Positions 1 to 10,685 of a stretch of 64,000 bases of DNA are shown here, piece by piece. Each line of letters begins with the position of its first letter. Position 1 is the stretch's first letter. A program made the position numbers and the translations under genes. Source of the DNA: Riptortus pedestris. Taxonomy: Eukaryota; Arthropoda; Insecta; Hemiptera; Alydidae. The stretch spans positions 111,372,001 through 111,436,000 of the forward strand of contig CM032231.1 in the NCBI GenBank assembly GCA_019009955.1, read 5' to 3'. The notes beneath the pieces are model-generated. The model saw only the letters and a list, made by a program, of their open reading frames with translations. It was not told the origin of the DNA and made no database searches.

Positions 1-115
1 TTCTGTGCATGATGAAGAATGATGCATAATCGTTATCTAATATTTTCAATTAAGGTGAATTGAGGCATTCAATTAAGAACATTGTCGGGCTCCAAGTTCT
101 AGTTCCATCTAACAG

Positions 116-948
116 AAAAAAAATCTGTCACGCAGGGGCTGCGCAAACTAAGCAGATTTCCCACGTACTGGTATAACAACAACCTTTTGATCTCATATTA
201 CAACATACGAGGGGGGAGGGGGGACTGAAGGTTGTAAACAAGTAAGTACGAATAACTCGCTGAATACTTGAGTTAAGAAAAAATCCATAGAACAACAATT
301 GTCGACCAACGATAGTTTAATAATATTGGTACAGTAACATTTTACAAACTGACTCATAATAAAGAAAATATTTTAAATTTTCAAATTCTCCCGTTCTAAA
401 CTTCCATAATTTCTGCCCGCGGGGTCAGCTTAAAATATATATGATGTTCAGTGTTGACTGAAACGGTTAAATATCGAGTATGGTTTATATCAAGTGAACA
501 TTTTCGAAATGAGTAGTATTAATTGATGATGTCATCATACAATGAATTTTCATGTAACTCGCTAATAAAGGTCTCTTGAAAACAAAATATGGTATTTAGG
601 GTTATAATAAAGTCGTTCATGATATAACATGTTATTCTTAATATAACACGAGTAGGAGTGGGTGTTTGCTGAAGGTTCAAAACTAAAAAATCCAAATATC
701 TCAGTTAATATTCATGATAGAGAACATATTAATATAGCAGCATTTAAAGACAATAAATGTGTGCTTGGTTCTATACTTTTTTGATTCGACATTTAATACC
801 GAATATATTTTGAATTTTCGAAATTCCTCCTCTAAACCTTCCCTTCACTCAGTCCAATTTCAGCCGTCAACGGACTTGACCGTTAGTTTTATATATATCG
901 AGCTTGGTAACGAATGAATAAGAATTGCGACCACCAGAGCGGTAATAG
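116..948 (-). mobile_element. HINE-like element, 3' part (diverged subfamily)
   Basis: Read on the minus strand this begins at the family's 3' terminus (the complement of CAGCCCCTGCG and GGGAAATCTGCT lies at about 120-165). It runs through the body (AATATCTCAGTTAATATTC, CAGCCGTCAACGGACTTGA) to the (TA)n-proximal palindrome near 915-945. The 5' portion is missing. The segment next to the terminus (ACTCGCTGAATACTTGAG) recurs at about 34270 and 37620, so it marks a subfamily. Divergence suggests an old copy. Confidence 0.7.
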
Positions 949-949
949 G

Positions 950-1038
950 CAAAACAAATCTGTAACGCAGGGGATGAGTTAACTAAGCGGATTTCACACA
1001 TGATTCACGTATTTGCATTTATCTCAAAAAATAAATGT

Positions 1039-1044
<6 letters not shown>
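950..1044 (-). mobile_element. HINE-like 3' tip fragment
   Basis: A second 3' terminus in the same orientation (complement of CCCCTGCGTTAC and of the GGGAAATCTGCT-type motif, mutated) follows directly on the previous copy. It is cut off at the (TA)n tract at 1045-1090, into whose far side the next repeat is inserted. Confidence 0.6.
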
Positions 1045-1091
<47 letters not shown>

Positions 1092-1092
<1 letters not shown>

Positions 1093-2508
1093 TAGCTCAG
1101 ATACCCGGCTTCGCCCGGGAATTCATTTGAGGCTGAATGGTGATGGTATTTTTTAGCAGGCTTTACATTGCACAATATTTTGACATTTACCCGTCCCAGT
1201 GTTTAGAATTGATACTCGTCGGTGTCGTGGGTTTACTAATAATAGAATTATTTGTTCGATAAGGCTTCACTGATATTTTTATATTTCCCGTCTCTTATAC
1301 ATGTAAATATGGTGAATTTTTATTTCAGGCCACCCTTATAACCCCACTCCCGTTTGAACCTAAAAATTTTAATATAACTTATAATCATGGAAGAATTAAT
1401 GGTAATTGACATACCGAGTTTTGTTAAGTTTGGTTCAGCCGTTAGTGCCCAATAAATTTGTTGGCTCCAGCTAAAGTTTTAACATATAACTCATTTATAC
1501 TTAGGTATACGACAAAAGTGTATATAACAAAAGATACTCTAAATAACAAAATAAACAACTTTTGTTATGTTTATATTTGCGGAAAAACCAATAGAAAACG
1601 AAATATCGCTATTTTTAATTTCAGGCTTCCCTTATAACCCCCACTCCTGCCCGTCCCTAGAAATGTTAGTATGGATTATTATAAGGAAGACGTTAGAGCT
1701 AATTCACGTACCGAGTTTGGTTTAGTTCGGTTGAGTCTTTTGTGCCAAATAAAATTGTTGACTTCTGCTATCACTTTTTGGCGTATAACGCCTTTATAAT
1801 TAGGTATACGACAAAAGTGTATATGACAAAAGTTTTTGTAAATAACAAAATAAACAACTTTTGTTATGTTCATATTTGCCAAAACCCCAATAGGAAAGGA
1901 AATATCACTATTTTTAATTTCAGGCCTCCCTTATAACCCCCACTCCTGCCCGTCCCTAGAAATGTTAGAATGGCTTATTATAAGGAAGATGTTAGTGCTA
2001 ATTCACATACCGAGTTTGGTTTAGTTCGGTTGAGTCTTTTGTGCCAAATAAAATTGTTGACTTCAGCTATCATTTTTAGCGTATAACGCCTTTATACTTA
2101 GGTATACGACAAAAGTGTATATAACAAAAGTTACTCTAAATAACAAATTAAACAACTTTTGTAATGTGCATAATTGCCGAAAATGCAATAGGAAACGAAA
2201 TATCGCTATTTTTAATTTTAGGCCTCCCTTATAACCCCCACTCCTGTTCGTCTCAGAGGATATTAATATAGCCTAAAGTCTAAGTTGGGTTAGTAGTAAT
2301 ATACATACCAAGTTTCATAAAATTCGGTTCAGCCGTTTATGCGTGAAAAGGTAACAAACAAACAAACAAACAAACAAACAAACAAACAAACAAACAAACA
2401 TACACGAAAGAAACAAAATGCAGTTATGGTGTCTATGACATGTGAAACGAAAAGTTATCGTGAAATTTCGCGAAAAAAATCAATGTACAGACAGAGGTTA
2501 CAATTTTA
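1092..2508 (+). mobile_element. TTE (TA-tract-targeted repeat) copy 1, four internal units
   Basis: Starts with CTAGCTCAGATACCCGGC followed by a CCCGGCTTCGCCCGGG palindrome and ends with GAGGTTACAATTTTA. (TA)n tracts border it on both sides (1045-1090 and 2509-2571). The middle holds four tandem units of about 300 bp (CCCCCACTCCTG landmarks near 1340, 1640, 1940 and 2240). Each unit has an ACAAAAGTT...AACTTTTGT inverted repeat. Near the 3' end are CAGCCGTTTATGCGTG and a (CAAA)n run at about 2350-2400. No protein is encoded; frames here are shadows. The tail resembles 3' ends of insect RTE-type non-LTR elements, but class assignment is uncertain. Confidence 0.65.
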
Positions 2509-2517
2509 TATATATAT

Positions 2518-2570
<53 letters not shown>

Positions 2571-2578
<8 letters not shown>

Positions 2579-3050
2579 TATCTGCTAAAGCTCTGTCAGT
2601 CGCAATTTTTGTTTAATGGTTACCAAACTTGATATTTAAACGATTTATGTAAAATTAAAGATAGAGTTCGTTAATGTCCGAAATCAAGCCAGTGAGGGGG
2701 GTGGGAGTTAGAGGGGGAATTTCAACCGGAATGCACCGGATCGAAAAATGTGTATAGAATCTTATTATATTATTAAATTATTAATATTATTAAATCTTAT
2801 TTTTATTATCCTGTCGTATCTTATTACAAATGCAATCTTCTCTAAATGTTATTATTTGCATGTTTCGGCTACATTGAATATTAACCGAAATAATTCCATA
2901 TTTTAATTTTCGTCAATCAGTAATTCCCCACTCCTACTTACATTATATTATCAATAAGCTGTTATATAATGAACCCATTCATTCCAAAGTTAAAACCAAA
3001 TATGGTTTTCATTGAACTTTTACTTTGTGAGATCCATGCAAATACGTAGT
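2571..3050 (+). mobile_element. HINE-like element, 3' half
   Basis: Right of the (TA)n tract the sequence follows the family body: GTCGCAATTTTTGTTTAAT, TACCAAACTTGATATTTAA, GTTCGTTAATG, TTGAATATTAACCGAAAT, and CATTGAACTTTTACTTTGTGAG. The 3' hairpin end is absent. The left flank of the nested TTE is not the matching 5' half, so this insertion site has been rearranged. Confidence 0.65.
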
Positions 3051-3084
3051 GTCAAGACGTCATCAATTTAGAGATTTTTCGTTC

Positions 3085-3880
3085 TTAACCCTTAACTGGC
3101 CAAGGTGTCTTTAAAGACACCGTTCATATTCAACACTCCCAGAGAGCAACTGCTTCTATCCTTACCCCTTTTGGGCCACAGTCCACACGCCTGTAACCTC
3201 CCAAGCATGGACATATGCGACAATAGTCTATTTATTGTTATTGGAGGGAATTACTAACAATATACTGAAGCAAATCACCATGGTTTACCACCCTACTTCA
3301 CACTAGTTGTCAGCAAAGTTTCTAATTAATTAAAATGTACGCTATTCGATTTAAATATGAACAAAAATGGGTGAATTGGTTATAAAGGATTGTATTTAAA
3401 TTCCTATGTGTTTCATTTTCCATTCTGGAGAGAAATAGAGTTTTAGCATGGACTTTAATGATGGTGTACTTAAGTTCACCCTGGCCAAATACCAACAAAT
3501 TTGCCCAAGGGGCATGATTGTATATTATTTCTTACTTTTACCATTTTAATTAACAGATACGTAGAAAAGTCGAGGTGAAAAGATTTTTCTCTTTGCTACC
3601 AAAATTTAGTATCACTTCTGATGAAGAAGAAAGGGACAATGAAGGAGAAAATGCACACGGATGCCCCTAAATGGATGAAGGAAATTTTCAAATTGAAATG
3701 AATGAAGTATTGGAACATTTCAATATTGAGGGTGAAAGAGGGAAGAGGATGTTATGAAGAATACGTTGACAACAAAAAGTGTATCAGCATGATTAAATGG
3801 TATGACAACAAAGTGTTGACCTTAGTGACATGTCCATTGAACTTTATAGAACAGGTTACCGCTCCCACAAGTATTACATG
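3085..3880 (+). pseudogene. piggyBac-like transposon relic with transposase fragment
   Basis: The left edge reads TTAA followed by CCCTTAACTGGCC (3085 onward), the tetranucleotide target piggyBac elements use, then a perfect 18-bp palindrome GGTGTCTTTAAAGACACC at 3104-3121. From about 3557 a frame reads RRKVEVKRFFSLLPKF and then an acidic stretch. At about 3795 another frame reads KWYDNKVLTLVT, matching the 'KWYDNK' motif of the piggyBac catalytic domain. Stops and frameshifts separate the pieces and the right terminus was not found. It is a dead, decayed copy. Confidence 0.6.
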
Positions 3881-3899
3881 AACATTTTCAGCTAATAAT

Positions 3900-5600
3900 T
3901 AGGTTTCTATGCTACTGTGCAGAGTGGATAGCAGTCTAGAATCTTGCTAGCAGACGATTTACTCTGGATTCCTTTATTGATATAGATGCAGAATTACTAT
4001 ACAGGGATCCTGACACTAGAAGATATGCTCTGACCTATTATGCAGGGTGGATACTGGTCTGGAATCTTCCTAGCAGATGATTTACTCTGGATCCTGACAC
4101 TAGAAGATATGCTCTGACCTATTATGCAGGGTGGATACTGGTCTGGAATCTTCCTAGCAGATGATTTGCTCTTTGTTTCTATGTTACTCTAGATGCAGAA
4201 TAACTATACAGGGATCCTGATACTGGAATATATGCTCTGAGTTTCAGACCTATTATGCAGGGTGGATACTGGTCTGGAATCTTCCTAGCAGATGATTTGC
4301 TCTTTGTTTCTATGTTACTCTAGATGCAGAATAACTATACAGGGATCCTGATACTGGAATATATGCTCTGAGTTTCAGACCTATTATGCAGGGGGATACT
4401 GGTCTGGAATCTTCCTAGCAGATGATTTGCTCTTTGTTCCTATATTACTCTAGATGCAGAATAACTATACAGGGATCCTGACACTAGAAGATATGCTCTG
4501 AGTTTCAGACCTATTATGCAGGGTGGATACTTGTCTGGAATCTTCCTAGCAGATGATTTGCTCTTTGTTCCTATATTACTCTAGATGCAGAATAACTATA
4601 CAGGGATCCTGATACTGGAATATATGCTCCAGGTTTCCGCTCTACTATGAAGAAGGGATACTGCACGGAAATCTTGCTGGCAGACGATTTGCTCTCTCTG
4701 GGTTTCTGCCCTACTATGCCGGGAGGATACAGAATTGCTCTAAAGGGATACTGGTCTGGAATCTGGCTAGCAGACGATTTGCTCTGGGTTTCCAATATTA
4801 CCGTAAAACTCCCCAACTTTGTGACAGGCTCCCAACTTTGTGACACTCAAGATTTTGGGCATACAGAGCACTCTAGCGGCTCTGGGGATTAATACTTATT
4901 TAAAAATAGTAATAATAGGTGCCGCAACCTCTCTGATTCATTTCGGATCTTAAGATTAATCACCAGATCCGCTAAAGTGCTCTTATGCCCAAAATCTTGA
5001 GTGTCACAAAGTTGGGAGCCTGTCACAAAGTTGGGGAGTTTTACGGTACTATACATGAAGAATTACTATACAGGGATCTTGTTATAATTCTATTTCCCCA
5101 GAGGTTCTGTCCTACTATGCAGGAGGGATACTACATGAGACTCATGCTGGCAGACGATTTGCTCTTGGTTCCTATATTATTCTACACGCAGAATTACTAT
5201 ACAGAGATCCTGCTACTAGAATATATGCTCTGGGTTTCTACCCTACTATGATGGGTGGATACTACACTGGGATCTTCGCTGACAGATGATTTTCTCAGGG
5301 TTCCTATATTACTATTCAGTGATCCTATTACACGACGATTTACTCCTGGTTTCTGCCCTATTAAGTAGGCTGGATACCATATGGGGATCTTTCTAGTAGA
5401 CGATTTGCATTGGGTTCCTATATTACTGCAGATGCAGAACTACTACATAGGGATCCTGATACAAGACGAAATACTCCGGGTTTCAGTCCTCCTGTGTCGG
5501 GAGCTACTTATCAGACCTCTCGGGATATGGGCTACTTATCAGAGATTTTTCTAGCAGATGATTTGCTCTGGGTTATTAGGCTACTATCCTATCATGAATT
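3900..5600 (+). repeat. 131-bp minisatellite (degenerate at both ends)
   Basis: Tandem units anchored on GGAATCTTCCTAGCAGATGA occur near 4062, 4146, 4277, 4407 and 4538. The spacings are 84, 131, 130 and 131 bp. Diverged units extend left to about 3900 and right to about 5580 (LADDL-type readings in several frames). Units also share ACTATACAGGGATCCTGA. The period is not a multiple of three and stops occur, so it is not a protein repeat, although short frames with repeated peptides arise. Confidence 0.85.
4801..5046. mobile_element. 246-bp MITE with long TIRs and TA target duplication
   Basis: Left arm from CCGTAAAACTCCCCAACTTT (4801) and right arm ending AAAGTTGGGGAGTTTTACGG (5046) are inverted repeats of about 80 bp with few mismatches. 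TA flanks both ends (4799-4800, 5047-5048), and the host minisatellite sequence resumes across the insertion. Within each arm the block CCAACTTTGTGACA is itself duplicated. TA duplication suggests the Tc1/mariner superfamily. There is no coding capacity. Confidence 0.8.
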
Positions 5601-5829
5601 AGTCCCACTTCAAAATATCAACCAGACCTCCTCATGCCTCTGTAACTTCAGATTTGAGACAAATAACAAATTATTGTTTCAATAATCTATTTAGCATTAA
5701 AGCTGGTCCTTAGAACTTCATTAAAATATATTGCCTTCCACAGTAGAACTTTTCACTCCATGGGACTACTCTAAGAGTAACGAATTCATGAATATTGAGT
5801 AGTAAGCAGCTCGCGGCCGACATGTCACT

Positions 5830-6530
5830 CAGCATCCTTATAGGTCATTACTATCAGGGAATAACATAAAGAGAGTATAGAAATGGAAGGGAGTAAGTGT
5901 GAAATGGGAAATATAATTTCCTGACTGGTGACTGCTCGTCGGTGAAAAGAGGAGGGAGAGAGGGAGGGAGGTGTTGAGATATTGAGTTAGCTGTGGTATT
6001 AAGGCGACCCCTCTTTTCCCTCCATCGAGAAGCAATTTCCTGGCGCTCGAACTGGCTTTAGGGGGGAGAGGTTCAAGATGCCGTGAAAAGGGAATTTGCT
6101 CCAATTCGCCCACGCCGCCACCACCGCCGCACACTTTTTATTATCAGCCCCCAGCGCTCTGACTCCCTTTATGCCCCCCTTATCTGGGGAGGTTTTGGTT
6201 GAGTGAGCTTCCGTGATTGGCAGGCCTGTTAGTCAAGATGGCGGAGTTTTATCTTGGCCCTGAAGGACCATTAGCCCCAAGGCCTCACAAGCAGAGAATT
6301 ATGTCTTTATTAGATTTATTGCCCTCCTTCAGCCTCAATACCTTATCTCTGGCTTCCATTACACCCCCACCCTTAACCTAGTCGCCTCCGCACAAACACC
6401 ACCAACGCCACCCCCTCCTACCACAGCTCAATTAATAATTTCATTTTTATTACAATTGAGGCGCCAACTACTTAATCATATTGAACAGATGACAGCCTTT
6501 TGAATTTTTCTAAGAGGCACTGATGTAGCT
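5830..6530. other. Repeat-free GC-richer island 1 (possible conserved non-coding element)
   Basis: The stretch lacks all dispersed repeats recognised elsewhere in the window and is markedly GC-richer than its surroundings. It contains AT cores such as CAATTAATAATTTCATTTTT and TTATTACAATTGAGGCGCC (6428-6465). Frames here (including a proline/serine-rich one on the minus strand at 5838-6134) are low complexity and not recognisable. An enhancer-like conserved element is an inference from composition only. Confidence 0.35.
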
Positions 6531-6690
6531 GGGAAGATGGTCTCTTAAAAGACCCATAAAAGTACTTAAGCTGTTTTACTTAGAAATATACTTATTAATC
6601 TGCAATTGTAAAAGACAAAACTGGAAACATAAAAAATATGCCACAGCGATAATAACCTGTTGTAGATCAGATGTTTATACTTCAGATGTT

Positions 6691-6935
6691 TTGGCGAGAT
6701 CATATGTGTTGTAGGTTGAGAGATGAGAAAACAAGATGTTAATATAAGGTCAGTTATTAAAAGTAGGAAGTGTCTATAATATTACAAATAAGTTAATAAT
6801 AATAATAATAACAGGCTTTGGCGAGATCATATGTGTTATAGGTTGAGAAATGAGAAAACATGATGTTACTATAAGGTTTGTTGTTAAAAGTAGAAAGGGT
6901 CTATTATATTACAAATAAGTTAATAAGAAACATAA
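6691..6935. repeat. 137-bp tandem duplication
   Basis: TTGGCGAGATCATATGTGTT occurs at 6691 and 6828, and similarity continues for over 100 bp (GTTGAGARATGAGAAAACA, TATTACAAATAAGTTAATAA). The two units are joined by an (AAT)n run. The two copies differ at several positions. Confidence 0.8.
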
Positions 6936-6989
6936 CATAAGCGAACATTTTTTGAATAATAATCAAAATTTATGAATTAACATATTCGA

Positions 6990-7160
6990 TGTGGATTCCA
7001 CATGACTTCCTTGTGCTTCCATTAAAAGTAATACTCAAAATGTTTTGCAGTAGGACGTTAAAATTGTTTCATTTTACAGTGGCATTTGATATCTCCGTTC
7101 CAATGCGTCAGATGAAAACATTTCATTAAGCATAATTTATAGATCGTTTTTGGAAGAAAA
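6990..7160. repeat. Diverged low-copy dispersed repeat
   Basis: CATGACTTCCTTGTGCTTCC through ACATTTCATTAAGCATAATT aligns loosely with 8203-8365 (CATGACTTGCTTATACTCC ... CATAGAACATAATTTATAG). Class unknown. The following 7160-7510 stretch shows nothing recognisable beyond AGTGGCGGCTCGC-type sequence. Confidence 0.35.
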
Positions 7161-7512
7161 AGTAAAGGGAATATACACATTTTCTGTACCTGCGCTAGGT
7201 CACGAGAAATTTGCATTTTTTGTTTTCGCCAGTGGCGGCTCGCGTATATGCACTGTGGAACTGCAGCACCCCCAATTTCCACTTGATATTATCTATAACA
7301 TTTAATATAATGAGCCTTTTTCTTTATACTTGTATAATATATAATCCTTAAGCTTAATGCAGTAACCATCCCCCAGTTTATGAAAAAATATACAAAAATC
7401 TTTGTATGGAACTGTACGCTTCATAGTTCCAGCTGCGAGGTGTTTGGCTGTTGTGCGAATGCGCACACTGGAAGTTCCACAAGGGACAGAGAGCACTGTC
7501 GTTCCCGGCGAC

Positions 7513-7513
<1 letters not shown>

Positions 7514-7569
<56 letters not shown>
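7514..7569. repeat. (TA)n microsatellite outside a recognisable HINE
   Basis: About 28 TA units between CCCGGCGACC and CACACCCCAACC. It generates spurious Tyr-Ile-repeat frames on both strands. Unlike most (TA)n tracts here, its flanks do not match the HINE consensus. From 7570 to 8636 I see no gene, only a poly-A/T run near 7980 and the diverged repeat at 8203-8365. Confidence 0.9.
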
Positions 7570-7574
<5 letters not shown>

Positions 7575-8636
7575 CCCAACCGCAAAATAACCCCATTTAG
7601 AGTCATTTATCCTCTATAAGAATATTGTGAAGAGTATTAAAAAATAACCATAGGTTCCTTGTTAAAAAAGTTCATTTAATACAGAAGACTTTGATTCCCA
7701 CGGCTATACGCCTATATTAGCTCGCCACGAATAAAGATTCAGTTTTTTAAGTGATTGATATACTACAAAAAAAAAAGAAAGATAGAAAATCATAAACTTT
7801 ATAGCCACCAACTTTGGATGGAGACAGTCCCAATGGTGACAAAAACTTCAAACCTCCTAATTCTAACCTACCTCGTATTCTAAATGATTTATACTCGAAG
7901 CCTTACCTTCAGAACTGGAGACTAGTAGTGGAGAGGCTATTAGCAACCTTTTCATTGAATAAAAAATATTTCTGGCCTTAAAAAAAAAAAAAATGAAAAT
8001 AAAAAAATAATCCTTTACTCCCGGATAGGTTACCAATGAGCCTCCGGGGTTTTCTGAGGGAACGCTTTGACGATCAACCACAATGCTTGAAGTTTCTTGT
8101 GGGTGTTGAGGCCACAAAGCAACCAATCAGGCGACACATTGATGGCGTTGAGCCTTTTTTGTGGATGTAATTTATGACCTCGTGACTAAAAAAAAAGCTT
8201 ATGCGGTTACCTCATGACTTGCTTATACTCCTATTAAATTAAATACCCAAAATTTTAGGTCGCACATAATTTAAAATGATTCCATCTGAAAGTGATACGC
8301 GACACCTCCGGCATAATTCATGTGAAAGAAAAATGTCATAGAACATAATTTATAGATTTTTATCATAAAGACTAAATCGTAATACATAGATTTTTGTGTA
8401 TCTTTACATACACTTCTTATTTTGGATCTGATATTATTATATATTCTTCATAGTTTTGTGGCAAGGGTCACCAATAAAAAAACATTTTCTCGCTCACACT
8501 TCATTTATACTGCCTATTTTACATACCATTTCTCCAGGGGCTTTCCATTTCTGAAGTGCTCGTTTCCCACTTAAGTTAGTTGAGACTAACCTCTCGACGA
8601 GTATCAACGACATTGATACTGGTGGTTACAATCCTG

Positions 8637-8756
8637 TTAGCAGATTTCCCCTAAGGGAAATCACCTATTGAGGTCGTACTCATGACGGATTTAATTTTTT
8701 CTTCAAATGTTCATCGATTGTACCTAGGAGATGACGAAAACGAGCACCGTTCAAAA

Positions 8757-8805
<49 letters not shown>

Positions 8806-9611
8806 TATATATGTCTGTTACCACTCTAGCGGTTGCAATTATTTAATCATTACCAAACTCGATATTTAGTAGTTTCATCTAAAATGAAAATCGGACAATG
8901 GGGAGGGGGAGTTTAGAGGGAAAGCATTTCGAAAATTAGAAATATCTCTTTTATTATACGTCGGATCGAAAATTCTATAGGAACAATCTTATTGAAAATT
9001 ACATTTACCATAAATATTACCCTATACATATTTTCCGTATAATGAGTATTAACCTAGATATTTGGATTTTATAGTTATCCGCTTTCACTAAACCTCCAAT
9101 CCTACTAGTGTCATATTAATAATAAGCTGATATATTATGAACCACTTCATTACAATGTTAAATACCAATTATTGTTTCCATTCAACTTTTATTTTGTGAG
9201 ATATATGCAAATAAGTTCTGTTGCCCCCCCCCTTCTTTTGTTCTTTGGTTACTACAATTTGAGTGATTGAGGTAAAACTGATTCTGATTCCTTACAAATA
9301 ACAGCACTAGCTTTAGTAAATTGTTTTCAATAAAATTAATATGTTACATTCAGATATATTTCATTAATTGTTTGTATTTCCGGTATATATATCTATTCTG
9401 CGCTACGAGGTTGGCTGGCCTGGTTTTTTTTACAATTCAGCCGCTTTCTGTTGTAGAGATTATTAACTTGTATTGTAAATTGACTGAAAGCTTTCTCATT
9501 ACCGTATGTATTTATTCACTTAACATTCAAGGTAGTGTTATCTGTATGCATATTTATCTATTGTAAACCTTCGCGCGGGAAATCTGCTTTCCGCCTGCAT
9601 GACGGACTTTA
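8637..9611 (+). mobile_element. HINE-like element, full-length long subfamily
   Basis: 5' end TTAGCAGATTTCCCCTAAGGG (diverged palindrome), then ATGACGAAAACGAG, (TA)n at 8759-8814 and the CTCTAGCGG palindrome half. The long-subfamily body has a poly-C run at about 9224 and CAATAAAATTAATATGTTA. The 3' end is GCGGGAAATCTGCTT, a decayed hairpin (CCGCCTGCATGACGGACTTT), and T-rich flank. At about 975 bp it is one of the complete copies. No open reading frame of its own is credible, so it is non-autonomous. Confidence 0.8.
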
Positions 9612-10670
9612 TTTAGAATTTATGTATTTTCTCCTCTAACCGTCAACTCTTCTAGTTTATCTTAAGCCATTAAACGATTTCATCTTTAGTTTTACATGAG
9701 ACGTTTTTTCTTTACCCATACATTAATTTTTGCTGGACAGAAAAACTGATACAAATAAATATACGTAGAAGCTTCTTGGTTATTGCTTATTAAAGTAATA
9801 ATGGCAGCAATGCGTCCATTGCATACAGAAGCCATGAGAGATACATTAAGTTTTACGATCCAAAGTAATCGATGTTTAAACACTCGCCGCCATGAGTTAT
9901 ATCCATTTAGAGACAGATCAATGTTTTATTGTGACTATAAGACTTCTAATTACAAACCAGCCGGTCGCCATTACTGCCCAGAACTAAATTGGACTTTAAA
10001 ACCATTAGCTGAGGAGTAATGTCTTTTCGAAGCTTTGGAAAGGTAAAATAAAGAAGTGCGTGCGCCATCTTGGCAAGTGGTTTTATTGCAACATTTCATA
10101 GATAACAATTACAGCTGATTACCGGCAGGAAATAGGTTCGAATGAAATAGACGGCCGAGGTGGGGCTAGTGTATCATTAGTTTCTTTCAAAACTATTTTC
10201 ATCAATGGGGTTAAGTATTACAAATTCTAATTTTTACTTACAACTACTTCGCTAGAAATAAACAATTTTCTCAATGAAATTTTTCTTTCATACTTTTCAA
10301 ACACTTAAGCATTCCGAATTTACCAGGATATTCCTGGATTTATTTTTTGACTCCTACATTTTTTAAGAGTTCTATTAAGGCCTTATGAATTTTCCGAAAC
10401 ACCGTTTTCACGAAGAATCCCCTTATCTAATAAGTCATAAGTGTTCTTCGGAAAAAACACTCAACCTCACTCCTTCTTAATATTAAAACTAGTTTCCTAT
10501 AAAAGCAGATATTTCTTTAAAAATACCCTTAAGCAATAGAGGTTTTACTGAGGAAATATTTCGAAGTATTTCAGAGATTAAGCACACAAATACCTTACAC
10601 AAAATCAATTATATGCTATGATAATGTGGGTCTGACAGAGAGTCATAAGGACTAGTAGAAGTGAAAAAAG
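9612..10670. other. Unclassified intergenic sequence
   Basis: No repeat family or protein motif was recognised. A 78-codon plus-strand frame at 9783-10019 has ordinary composition but no motif I know and no visible splice or promoter context. Confidence 0.5.
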
Positions 10671-10685
10671 AAAATATATATATAT

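Noticed and set aside
1328..2340. CRISPR-like or satellite array of regularly spaced repeats
   Set aside because: Units of ~300 bp without spacers; they are internal repeats of a transposon in a eukaryotic genome.
5838..6134. 98-codon minus-strand frame with a glycine-rich start
   Set aside because: Composition reflects the GC/purine-rich island; no domain and no initiation context.
7302..7619. Several frames on both strands with long Tyr-Ile repeats (also at 2339, 21305, 23015, 31443, 32421, 35311, 37710, 43796, 48747, 53089, 62940)
   Set aside because: They are translations of (TA)n microsatellites; the repeat is open in several frames on both strands.
9783..10019. 78-codon frame with Cys/His residues
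   Set aside because: No recognisable zinc-finger spacing or family; single frame without support.
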